45,738 bases of DNA. Origin: Sedimentisphaerales bacterium. GTDB taxonomy: Bacteria > Planctomycetota > Phycisphaerae > Sedimentisphaerales > Anaerobacaceae. The stretch's first letter is position 1. Every line of letters starts with the position of its first letter. The notes beneath the pieces were generated by a model that searched no databases, had not been told where the DNA came from, and saw only the letters and a program-made list of their open reading frames with translations. The translations under genes were made by a program, and so were the position numbers. Below are positions 7,283 to 15,227 of this stretch, piece by piece. The stretch covers positions 1 through 45,738 of the forward strand of contig JAFGTG010000017.1 of NCBI GenBank assembly GCA_016934255.1, in the 5' to 3' direction.

Positions 7283-8533
7283 CTAAGAAAAATCAAGGTG
7301 GGCGATATGGAGCTGGCGAGTGCCGGTTTTGGAATCGATGCCATCGAAGCAGATCGCGTCCCCAGTGCGGTTCCAGCGGGGATGGAAATCGCAGCGCAGG
7401 TCGCCGGAGATGTTGCGTTTAATTTTCATATCGAGTGTCACGAGCGTTTTGCCCCGTTTGGTTTCGACGTTGTAAAGGATCAGCGATTGGTTCAGGCCGC
7501 GTTTGCGGTCCGTGGCGAGCCAGTTCCCGTCGGGCCCGAAGGTGCAGTGACCGTCGAAATCGAGCAGTCCTTCGCCCAGGACCTTGTAATCATTTTTACC
7601 GTCGGTGAAAAGAACATGCCGCCGGCCCTTGCTTTGATATTTGAAGGTCGCGATGATTTCTCTGTCGTTGCGCCAATCGAAATGTGAGACGCTACTTCCA
7701 TAGGGGATGACCTCGCGCAGATTGCCGCCGTCCCGATCCGCGGTGAACATGCCGGTTTCGAGGCGTCCGTTTTCCATCGAGCGACCGAGGAAGAAAAAGC
7801 GCGAGTCGCTTTTGTTGAACACGGTATGATTGCACCACAAATGGCGATCTTTCAATTCCGGATGCCGGTCCCTGATAAGCTGATAGAAATCGAGCACCGA
7901 AACCGCCAAAGACCGCTCGCCCGTTCGCATATCCATCACGAAGACGCCATCATTATCCGGATGAGGGACGTTAATCGTCGGATCTTCAATCCCCTGGTAG
8001 CCGACGGTTTCTCGCAGGCGGCCGAGCCGACCGTAGGACAGGCTCAGGGCGTATCGGCCGGAATGGCTCAGACCGTTAATCGCGGCCGGGAGGATGCGTT
8101 TTTTACCGGTCAGGATATTCATCACGACGGAGATAATCTGATTACCCTGACGGTCGTTGTAGAGGATTTCATCGTCGTCCAACGGATTCCAGTGGAGCAT
8201 GGCTCCCTGCTGGAGGTTCCAGGCATGGGTCTCGCCAATCTTCTCGAACGTACCGGTTTTTGCATCCACAAGACCGATCGCCGCCGGCTCATCCTGAGTA
8301 GGGAAATGATTCTGAAACGGACTTTCCAGCGAGAGCAAATGCGTCCCAGAGCGGTTCCAGGGACAGATACCATAATACCCGAAGAAATGATGCCTCGGAC
8401 CATGCGTCAACGTTTGGATTTTGCACTCGGGCAGTCCGCTTGCATTTTTCGCGTATATACGCATACTTGAAAAACTCAGCACCGTTCCGCCGGCCAGAAT
8501 CTGTTTCAAAAAGTTCCGTCGAGAGTTAACCAT
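7283..8533 (-). CDS. Tat-exported TolB/oligogalacturonate-lyase-like beta-propeller
   Basis: The start at 8533 is set by GGAG eight bases upstream. The 416-residue protein begins with a Tat signal (MVNSRRNFLKQILAGGTVLSF). The rest is a series of blade-like repeats (GYYGICPWNRSGTHLLSL, QGAMLHWNPLDDDEILYNDR, HCTFGPDGNWLATD, DFHPRWNRTGDAICFDG) typical of TolB/WD40-type propellers. This layout, including HHFFGYY and the conserved His and Trp residues, recalls oligogalacturonate-lyase-like and related planctomycete propellers, but lyase activity is not shown. It is the first gene of the leftward run with the nitrilase-like protein and the sulfatase. Confidence 0.75.
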   Translation of the reverse strand: MVNSRRNFLKQILAGGTVLSFSSMRIYAKNASGLPECKIQTLTHGPRHHFFGYYGICPWNRSGTHLLSLESPFQNHFPTQDEPAAIGLVDAKTGTFEKIGETHAWNLQQGAMLHWNPLDDDEILYNDRQGNQIISVVMNILTGKKRILPAAINGLSHSGRYALSLSYGRLGRLRETVGYQGIEDPTINVPHPDNDGVFVMDMRTGERSLAVSVLDFYQLIRDRHPELKDRHLWCNHTVFNKSDSRFFFLGRSMENGRLETGMFTADRDGGNLREVIPYGSSVSHFDWRNDREIIATFKYQSKGRRHVLFTDGKNDYKVLGEGLLDFDGHCTFGPDGNWLATDRKRGLNQSLILYNVETKRGKTLVTLDMKIKRNISGDLRCDFHPRWNRTGDAICFDGIDSKTGTRQLHIAHLDFS

Positions 8534-8927
8534 AGTATTCTCCAGTTCACTTTTTATCTTAACCGCTGACGTCGTCCTGAGCAAGAACGAAGGATTTCAC
8601 GGATTTTCCGAGCTAAAGACAATAAATGGAAAAGATAGTGTACGATATTTCGCACCTTTTCATTTGCTGACGACTCTGGATTCCTGTTTTCCCAGGAATG
8701 ACAAACCGCAATATCAGTTATGACAGGGCGCTTGCTTCGGCTACCTATGGGATAGATTTAGTAAAAATGTCGTGTAAGATGGTAAGCACATTTTGAACTA
8801 TACCGATCATCCTAATGATCGTAGAATGTGGTGTATAGGAAAATCAGGATTGCCCGATATTCAATTGAACGAAAAGCCCATCAGAAGACTATAACGTAAT
8901 ACGGTTTACGTAGGAAAGGAAATCAGC
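8534..8927. promoter_or_regulatory. Divergent gene-free region with a nested inverted repeat
   Basis: Both flanking genes start here and face away from each other. Close to the rightward gene lies a nested inverted repeat at 8787-8830: CGATCAT (8804-8810), loop CCTA, ATGATCG (8815-8821), with outer arms CACATT (8787-8792) and AATGTG (8825-8830). It could be an operator. The left half holds scraps of REP sequence (GTCCTGAGCAAGAACGAAGG at about 8571-8590, and GATTCCTGTTTTCCCAGGAA followed by TGAC at about 8679-8702). Confidence 0.45.
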
Positions 8928-9869
8928 ATGGATACATGTAAGCTTTGCGGTGGAAAGCTGGATGAAGCCGATATCGATTCAAATAGTTCTCTGGACACAC
9001 TGTATCTTATTCATTGCCCAAGATGTAGTGTTTATACTATCACAGATTGTGCTATAGAAGCCGATCTCGATCCTTTTGTAGAAAAACATCTTCACTTGAT
9101 ATCTGCTATGGCAAGATGGAGATCAGAGAAAAGGAGTAGGCTTCATATAGAAGAAAAGTTACTTGTGGATCGTTCTGAATTTGAGTCGCAAATCCTTAGC
9201 GTGTGTCCCCGAAGCGTAGAAGAAAAAACAAACAATATTTTGAGATATGTTGCGGAAAAATCATCATATCCTGGAGCACCGATTAGCTTTAATAAGGAAT
9301 TGGATTACCCGCTATTCTATTGTAAAGGACAATCCGAATTAACATTTTATCTCGACTACCTGAAAAACCGCGGCCTGCTTGGCGAAATAAGCAGTGGAGC
9401 AGGAGGTAATTGGAGGATGCGACTCTCTGTAGATGGTTGTAGAAAGGTAGAGGAACTGGCCAAGCAAAACATCGAATCCAAACAAGCATTTGTCGCGATG
9501 TGGTTCGATGATCGAATGAAATCTGTTTATTCAGAAGGGATAAAGAAACTCGAAGAAGATACAAATTTTATGATGCTTCGAATTGACATGAAGCAATTCA
9601 ATGAGAAGATTTGCGATAGAATTCTTGCTGAAATACGAAGGAGTCGTTTTCTTATCGCGGATGTTACAGAACATAGACAGGGAGTGTACTTTGAAGCTGG
9701 ATTTGCTATGGGCTTGGGTTTACCAGTTATCTGGACATGTAGGGAAGATCAAATAAAAAAGTGCCATTTTGATACGCGCCAGTACAATCACGTTACTTGG
9801 AAGGATGCAGATGAGTTACGGGGGAAACTGAAAGATAGGATTATTGCGACAATCGGACAAGCCTCATAA
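8928..9869 (+). CDS. Zinc-ribbon, winged-helix, nucleoside-deoxyribosyltransferase-like protein
   Basis: Three parts are visible in 313 residues. Residues 4-33 form a zinc ribbon (Cys4-x2-Cys7 ... Cys30-x2-Cys33). Residues about 85-180 look like a winged helix (SELTFYLDYLKNRGLLGEIS, then NWRMRLSVDG). Residues 185-310 form a Rossmann-like domain: KQAFVAMWFDDRM, LRIDMKQFNEKI, RRSRFLIADVTEHRQGVYFE (Glu256) and AGFAMGLGLPVIWTC. That pattern matches nucleoside 2-deoxyribosyltransferase-like and TIR-like N-glycosidase folds, whose catalytic Glu follows the ADVT strand. The gene is clearly richer in A+T than its neighbours and stands alone, which suggests transfer. AGGAAAGGA precedes the ATG. A signalling or defence role is possible but not shown. 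Confidence 0.75.
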   Translation: MDTCKLCGGKLDEADIDSNSSLDTLYLIHCPRCSVYTITDCAIEADLDPFVEKHLHLISAMARWRSEKRSRLHIEEKLLVDRSEFESQILSVCPRSVEEKTNNILRYVAEKSSYPGAPISFNKELDYPLFYCKGQSELTFYLDYLKNRGLLGEISSGAGGNWRMRLSVDGCRKVEELAKQNIESKQAFVAMWFDDRMKSVYSEGIKKLEEDTNFMMLRIDMKQFNEKICDRILAEIRRSRFLIADVTEHRQGVYFEAGFAMGLGLPVIWTCREDQIKKCHFDTRQYNHVTWKDADELRGKLKDRIIATIGQAS

Positions 9870-9989
9870 TGGAACGATGAATTGAAAAATAAGCAATCAG
9901 GTAAAGCTTTGGATTTAAAGGTTTGCTTTTGATATTATCATAACAATAAGGAAATCTAATTCATGACATATGAAGCAGGGTCAACATCA

Positions 9990-10663
9990 ATGAAACGTTT
10001 TCTTCCATTTTGTGCCTGTGTATTCAATATGGTCGCCGTAGCGGACGTATGGGAGGATTTTCCTGTACAAAAGGATCTTCCCGATCCGCTGCGGATGGAA
10101 GATGGGCGGCGTGTGAAAACCGTTGCGGATTGGAGGGAACGACGGGAGGAAATGTTCGCTTTGCTATTGCTTTATGAGTATGGTCGAGTGCCCCCTGCGC
10201 CGGGGAATGTGGAACTGGATCAAGTGTTGGTTGAAGACGTGCGCAATGAGGGACTGACGCGCTATCAGCGGGTCCTGCTGAAGATGGGGCCTGAGCAGAA
10301 GCTGATGATGACATTGCATATCTATTGCCCGGCTAAGCTGAAAGGTTCTCGTCCGGCGATGCTTCGAATCGGGTTGGGCGATGAGGCGGTGCGTGCGGTG
10401 AATGAACGGGGTTATATTTTCGCCTGTTTCGGTAACCAAGAGCTTGATCCGGATACCTTAGAGCGATGCCCGTTTACGAGTTCCTGGGCGTTGCCGAGAA
10501 TCATATGATGCACTTCCGAGAGGGCAATCACGACCAATTGCCCTCGGATTTCAAGCTTTTGCTGGACGTGGCCGTACATTACTTCGAGAAAGCCCCTCGT
10601 CCCGGCAACCTTCGCGTCCTACCCTTCCCGGAGTATGTCTCCAAGTTGCATAGTGCGCCATAG
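9990..10663 (+). pseudogene. Broken CE15-type (glucuronoyl esterase-like) gene with internal deletion
   Basis: The first part (to about 10455) encodes a signal peptide and VWEDFPVQKDLPDPLRMEDG ... WRERREEMFALLLLYEYGRVP ... FACFGNQELDPDT, the N-terminal portion of CE15/acetyl-xylan-esterase-like proteins. The frame then shifts by two, and from about 10466 the sequence gives MPVYEFLGVAENHMMHFREG ... NHDQLPSDFKLLLDVAVHYF, which is the C-terminal end of the same family with its histidine. Roughly 200 residues between them are missing, including the segment that carries the catalytic serine. This is a deletion with frameshift, so the product is inactive. The intact ancestor would have cleaved uronic-acid esters in plant glycans. 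Confidence 0.75.
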
Positions 10664-10770
10664 ATTCGGTCGTGATTTCTCACGACACTCTAACAAAACC
10701 ACGGTATCACAGGTTTGTCATTCTGAGCCGTTGGGCCGCTTCGCGGCTGGTGTCGGGAAGAAAATGAAAC

Positions 10771-10874
10771 GTAGGGAGTGTCCGCCTCTGGCGGATTGCA
10801 CACGCAACATTGGGAGGAGTGTGACGCACGTTGGCCTCATCCGCGTGTGCAAAAACGGAATTTGCACACCCTAC
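10771..10874 (-). repeat. Dispersed element with GTAGGG...CCCTAC ends, copy 1
   Basis: This 104-bp element is the reverse-orientation relative of 28137-28230. Read on the minus strand, both begin GTAGGGTGTGCAAA, pass through TTTTTGCAC.CGCGG, then a variable middle, then CGTGTGCAATCCG, and end in CCCTAC. Each copy has two hairpins (TTTGCAC/GTGCAAA and the ATCCGCC...GGCGGA-type stem). It follows the broken esterase gene. Confidence 0.7.
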
Positions 10875-10886
10875 CGATGCTCACAT

Positions 10887-10974
10887 GTCACCCCTGCGAA
10901 GGCAGGGGGCCGGGGCGTAAAAAAGTGGATTCTACCGTAAGGCATCCCCCAGGGACCGCCTTCGCGGGAATGAC
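10887..10974. repeat. REP-like element, GTCA..CCCTGCGAAGGCAGGG family, copy 1
   Basis: The left arm GTCACCCCTGCGAAGGCAGG and right arm CCGCCTTCGCGGGAATGAC pair imperfectly. The middle contains TGGATTCTACCGTAAGGC and CAGGGACCGCC. The same order of motifs is found at 35962-36056. With the 10771 element it fills most of the gap between the esterase remnant and the GH106-like gene. Confidence 0.7.
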
Positions 10975-11001
10975 AAATCGTGTTTCCGCAACTGGAACGG
11001 A

Positions 11002-13041
11002 TTACGATTTCACAATTCTGAAGATTTTCAGTTCGTGAGGTTGCATTTGTACCAGTCCATGGGGATCGGTTTCGATCTGGCGTCCCGTTTCCGGATCGAT
11101 TGAGAATCGCCGGCCTTCGGCCAGGGTGCGAAACTTGAATGCGAGATTTTTTGGGCCTTCGTTAAAGACGATGTAATAGTGCGTCCCGTTCTTGACTACG
11201 TGGCGGATCCGCAGATCCCACATGTTGGGAATGACACTGACGTCCACCGCGATAAGATCGTCGATCTTTTCGAGCATCGCGGCTTTATTCTTGTTCTTAT
11301 TCCAGTGGATAAGGCGTCCGGCCTTTTCCAGAGTTTGGAGCGCCTCCCTGGCTTTGGAAGGCGGATCGAATTCGAGAATCAACGCCTTATAATGCATTCC
11401 CGCAATATGAATACCGTCCGAATCCACGCGGGCGTCTTCCCACAGATGGCGAGCCTCAAGATAATTGAAGTCGCGCTGGTTCTGGAAGCAAACCTTGGCG
11501 GCTTCCCACGGCAGGTCATCGTTTTGGCCGAGGATCGCCAGCGAGCAGACGTGTTGACTGTCGGTATTCAGCCAGCACAATCGCCGGCATGCGTCGGCGA
11601 AGGGCTTGTACTGATCCCACCAGGGGCTATTAGGCCCGACGTCGGGCGGGCGCTCGTCGATGCGCGGGCCGCGGATCGAGTAGTAGAAGGCATGAGGAAC
11701 GAGCAGGTTGCAACCGCGGACGATCAGCCAGCGCGTTAGCCATTTCATTTCCTCGAAGGTGAAGTTATGACCGTAGGCTCCGCAACATTCGTTCAGATTG
11801 CGCTGGCGGCCGAGATGGATCATGGCCGACGAGGCGCACTTGCCCATCGTGGACTGGGGGCCTTCGAGGGCGTTCGGCTTGCCCGGCTCGAGATAACGCC
11901 AGACCACGTCCTGGCCCGGGATGTCGAAATGCCTCAGGTGTCCGATGTCGTCAGGTGCAGCCGGGTGGCCGGTCAATGCGATATTGTGCGAGAGGCACCA
12001 TCGGTGGATTTGTGCGTAGAAGGTCTCTTCGAGCCTGGCGGTGACGGCGCGGGAGTAGTCTTCCCGGTGCTTCTCGGCGTCCGGCTCGTCCTTATACCAT
12101 AGCGAAGGGAGATACTCGGTAAAATCATAGCCGAGAAACGCATTGACGTGTTCGAGTATCCCCGTCGTTCCGGGAACGGCGCCCCGCTCGGTGCGACGGG
12201 CCAGGATCGACGGTTCGTCGGTGAAGATCGCTTTAACGGTCTTGCCGAAGTGTTGCTTGAACTCATCGTAATACCGCTGATAGACCAGGCGGATAAAGCA
12301 CGCCACCGATTCCGGATTGAGAATGTCCGCGCCGGGCGGCGCGTTCTCAGGCACCTCCCTGTGGTTGTCTCGCCTCGGCGGATCGTCCTCGAGGAAGTGC
12401 AATCCGCGAATAACGGAGTAGCCGGGCCTGATCGCTCGGTCGATCACGGCGATTCGATGACCGTTTTGCTTGCGTTTGACGATCGCAACAAGATTCTGGC
12501 CCTGGGTCAGTTCCGGCTCGCTGTTGGCGCCGATGCGAATATCATATTGGGTTGTGCCCGGCTCGGTCTCGTCGAGGTCGATGGCAAATAAGCCGCGTGT
12601 TCGGAAGGCGGGATTGGCTTCGATGACCTGTCCGCTGGACGAGCCGCTCGGATACATCCCTTCGTCGTACAGCATGACCCACATGTTGCGCCTGGCCGCC
12701 TCTTCAATGGCGAACCGCATGAAGTCGATCATGTTCCGGCTCATCCAGCCGATGCTCCGCGGCAATCCCGCTCGCGGATGAATCAGGAAGGCATGAACGC
12801 CGTGCGTCTGGAAGTCTTTAATTTGGCGCGCGATTTCCTCCTCGGACAGATCGTCGTTCCAGAACCAGAACGGACAAAGCGAAAATTCCGGCCCGCACGT
12901 CTGAAGATCGAGCGCATGCGATTGTCCAGCCTCCGTCGCACCGGCTAATAAGCCGGAAGTCGTTATGCCTATAGCCCCCACGGCCATGGAGGCCATGAAA
13001 CGCCGCCGGTCGATAGGGTATGGATAGTGCTGATTCATCAT
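11002..13041 (-). CDS. Tat-exported GH106-like glycosidase (putative alpha-L-rhamnosidase)
   Basis: A Tat signal (DRRRFMASMAVGAIG) opens this 679-residue protein. The body starts PFWFWNDDLSEEEIARQIKD and continues with HGVHAFLIHPRAGLP, MWVMLYDEGMYPSG, VKAIFTDEPS (an acidic residue pair at a strand end), ALTGHPAA, GRQRNLNECCGAYGH and LLVPHAFYYSIRGPR. This pattern is that of GH106 and its relatives, in which the family enzyme removes L-rhamnose. GH106 members are usually longer (about 800-1100 residues) because of extra beta-domains, so this could be a related but distinct family. It starts 14 bases after the MEMO1-type gene and is probably co-transcribed with it. Confidence 0.65.
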   Translation of the reverse strand: MMNQHYPYPIDRRRFMASMAVGAIGITTSGLLAGATEAGQSHALDLQTCGPEFSLCPFWFWNDDLSEEEIARQIKDFQTHGVHAFLIHPRAGLPRSIGWMSRNMIDFMRFAIEEAARRNMWVMLYDEGMYPSGSSSGQVIEANPAFRTRGLFAIDLDETEPGTTQYDIRIGANSEPELTQGQNLVAIVKRKQNGHRIAVIDRAIRPGYSVIRGLHFLEDDPPRRDNHREVPENAPPGADILNPESVACFIRLVYQRYYDEFKQHFGKTVKAIFTDEPSILARRTERGAVPGTTGILEHVNAFLGYDFTEYLPSLWYKDEPDAEKHREDYSRAVTARLEETFYAQIHRWCLSHNIALTGHPAAPDDIGHLRHFDIPGQDVVWRYLEPGKPNALEGPQSTMGKCASSAMIHLGRQRNLNECCGAYGHNFTFEEMKWLTRWLIVRGCNLLVPHAFYYSIRGPRIDERPPDVGPNSPWWDQYKPFADACRRLCWLNTDSQHVCSLAILGQNDDLPWEAAKVCFQNQRDFNYLEARHLWEDARVDSDGIHIAGMHYKALILEFDPPSKAREALQTLEKAGRLIHWNKNKNKAAMLEKIDDLIAVDVSVIPNMWDLRIRHVVKNGTHYYIVFNEGPKNLAFKFRTLAEGRRFSIDPETGRQIETDPHGLVQMQPHELKIFRIVKS

Positions 13042-13054
13042 AATATATCCCCGC

Positions 13055-13930
13055 TTAGAAGATCATCGCCGCATATCCTACCGCGTCGGTGCTGGTGGTT
13101 CCCATCCTCTCGTGCATGATTTCATTACTGGTGGTGTGTGCGAGCAATAGGCCGTGTTGGCAACCGAGCACCTTCGCGGCGGCGACCGTGGCCGCCGTAG
13201 CGCCGGGACCGCAGGCGTTTCCGTTCTCGGCGGCGTTGGCGAGTAGAGAAGCGGCGTCGAGTTTCAATGCCAAATCGATAAATGTCTTGTCATTCACGTC
13301 CTTGGCCCAGGCCAGGGCTTTCTCGCCCGTGCCCTGGGGGATGAATCCGTAACGCGGGCCGTAATGAGTCAGATCGGTCGAGCCGAGACACATGATTTTT
13401 TTCTGCTCGTCCTCTGCGATCATCTCACCCACTTTTTTACCCAGGACGATGGCTTTCTCCGTCGGAGGAACCAGTATGGGGAGAATCTTCGCGCCGGCGA
13501 AAAGGTATTGTATGAAAGGAACCTGCACTTCGATGCTATGCTCTTGTGCATGAGCGCTCGCATCGCTAATCGCGGCGCCCTTGCTCAACAGAATATCGGC
13601 CAATTCTTCATCAATCGCCGCCTCGCCCAGAGGTGTCTCCCAAACGCCTCTGTTGCAAAGGGCTGGCGACCGGCCGAAGTAGCTGTGTGCGGCTCCGAAT
13701 ATCACGAAGGTATGGACCTTTTCGTGCTGTTGGCGTATCGCCGAAAAGGCCAGCGCCGCCAGAGAGCCGCTGAAGGTCCAGCCCGCGTGCGGGACGATAC
13801 CCGCCACAATCGTCTCCGGCAGCGGATCGCTCAGCGTTCTCGCATCGAGACATTCATTGATTTGATCGACACAGGCATAATGCTGGCCGGGGTAGAACTG
13901 GCCGGCGACAATCGGTTTTCTCGTTTGCAT
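13055..13930 (-). CDS. MEMO1-family protein (AmmeMemoRadiSam system protein B)
   Basis: The ATG at 13930 has GGAGAGG directly upstream; an in-frame GTG at 13951 is less suitable. The 291-residue protein shows the family marks KPIVAGQFYP, GIVPHAGWTFSG (metal-type His), VIFGAAHSYFG, ETPLGEAAID, AHAQEHSIEVQVPFIQ, LGSTDLTHYG (Asp and His) and MGTTSTDAVGYAAM. The fold is that of an extradiol-dioxygenase-like metal-binding protein with no firmly established bacterial function. In many genomes it sits with an AMMECR1-domain protein and a radical SAM protein; neither is in this window. It is divergent from purE and lies upstream of the GH106-like gene. Confidence 0.9.
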   Translation of the reverse strand: MQTRKPIVAGQFYPGQHYACVDQINECLDARTLSDPLPETIVAGIVPHAGWTFSGSLAALAFSAIRQQHEKVHTFVIFGAAHSYFGRSPALCNRGVWETPLGEAAIDEELADILLSKGAAISDASAHAQEHSIEVQVPFIQYLFAGAKILPILVPPTEKAIVLGKKVGEMIAEDEQKKIMCLGSTDLTHYGPRYGFIPQGTGEKALAWAKDVNDKTFIDLALKLDAASLLANAAENGNACGPGATAATVAAAKVLGCQHGLLLAHTTSNEIMHERMGTTSTDAVGYAAMIF

Positions 13931-14114
13931 TTCAGCCTCTCCTTCTTCCACCTAAGGCGTCCCTTATGGGAGATTTATCATTGCCACAAAGGCACGAAAC
14001 CACTAAGATTTACAACTTGTGACTGAATGGTCCACATCGCCGATCGTCACAGTCGAAAATCGTAAATCATCAATCATCAATATATATGTTAGCTTGTTTG
14101 GAAGAGAAAACAAC

Positions 14115-14612
14115 ATGGTATCAAAAAAAATGGTCGCCGTGGTTATGGGGTCGGATAGTGATATGAACGTCATGCAAGGCTGCATCGACCAGCTCGTTTC
14201 CTTGGGTATCGAGCCGGTCGTGCGGATCATTTCGGCGCATCGAACACCGCAGATTGCGGCGGATTTCGCTCAAAATGCGGCCGAAAAGGGCATTCAAGTC
14301 ATTATTGCCGCCGCGGGAATGGCCGCCCATTTGGCCGGCGCCCTGGCGGCCAGAACCACGCTGCCCATCATCGGCGTCCCTTTGGCTTCGAGCGCAGGTT
14401 TAGGGGGGGTTGATGCGCTGTTGAGCACGGTCCAGATGCCGCCGGGCGTTCCGGTGGCTTCGATGGGGATTGGAAAAGCCGGCGCCCAAAATGCGGCTCT
14501 CTTTGCGATTCAAATCCTGGCCTTATCCGACGAAAAACTCAGTGATAAACTGGCGGAATTCAAAAAGGCCCAGGCTAAAAAGGCGATTGAGAAAGACGCG
14601 GCACTTCAATAA
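14115..14612 (+). CDS. purE: N5-carboxyaminoimidazole ribonucleotide mutase
   Basis: PurE moves the carboxyl group of N5-CAIR to make CAIR in purine synthesis. The start at 14115 follows GGAAGAG; the 165-residue length matches class I PurE (E. coli 169). Motifs present are VMGSDSDMNVM, RIISAHRTP (catalytic His), AAGMAAHLAGALAA, PIIGVPLASS and LLSTVQMPPGVPVASMGIG, followed by the NAA helix. PurK is not adjacent, so the substrate may be supplied by a distant purK. The gene is divergent from the MEMO1-type gene. The 14615-14905 stretch after it shows only a short GTAGGGGCAGGTCCGTG-type repeat scrap and no gene. Confidence 0.95.
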   Translation: MVSKKMVAVVMGSDSDMNVMQGCIDQLVSLGIEPVVRIISAHRTPQIAADFAQNAAEKGIQVIIAAAGMAAHLAGALAARTTLPIIGVPLASSAGLGGVDALLSTVQMPPGVPVASMGIGKAGAQNAALFAIQILALSDEKLSDKLAEFKKAQAKKAIEKDAALQ

Positions 14613-14905
14613 ACCAATCGTTGAAATACCCTTCGATTGTGCTCCCTTCGACGTGTAGGGGCAGGTCCGTGTGCTCCCGTGAGGGATGCCTTCGGTACTG
14701 CTCCGGGCCGTTCCTTTGTAGGTTTTTCCTTGACGGACAAGTAACGATTTGGTAGAAACTATGTTATAGCAGATTCTATCTTGGTATATCTTGTTCAAAA
14801 ATTCACGAAGGAGGCCGCGACACGTCAAAAAAGCGTTCATTTGAAATTGCCGATATATAACGATGAATCACGTTGCGAGCTGCCTTGGGAATTAAGATAA
14901 TTTAG

Positions 14906-15141
14906 TCAGAAATAAGACTTTTACAAAATTGGAGGTTAGGCATACTTTTGGAAAGAAAAAATCTGTTTTCCTGATTTTTTCTTTTTAAAATCCAAAGAAC
15001 GATGTAGGGTACATAATATCTAACATCTTACATGATAATGCCTTATCTCAAGATTGTTGATTATTGTCAGAAAATCTTGAAACAGATTTTCTGACAATAA
15101 TATATGCCTAACCTCCAATTTTGTAAAAGTCTTATCAGAAA
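14906..15141. mobile_element. MITE-like element with 32-bp terminal inverted repeats
   Basis: The element spans 14913-15134 (222 bp). Its ends are perfect 32-bp inverted repeats (14913-14944 and 15103-15134, beginning TAAGACTTTTACAAAATTGG). The flanks are identical 7-bp direct repeats, TCAGAAA, at 14906-14912 and 15135-15141, as expected for a target duplication. Inside are two further hairpins: AAAGAAAAAATC/GATTTTTTCTTT (about 14953-14985) and an 18-bp perfect stem with 6-base loop (15060-15077 and 15084-15101). It encodes no protein. It lies upstream of the exported protein gene at 15228. A caution is that TCAGAAA also occurs inside the second hairpin, so the direct repeat may be partly coincidental. 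Confidence 0.75.
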
Positions 15142-15227
15142 CTAACAAGGAATCCATACTTCAATAACAGTCATGATGCATAAATGGTCTAAAAATAGAA
15201 CGTTTTATGATGAAAAGGAGGATTATT

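Noticed and set aside
8571-8702. Complete REP element in the divergent region
   Set aside because: Only scraps of two REP families are present and they do not form a paired structure.
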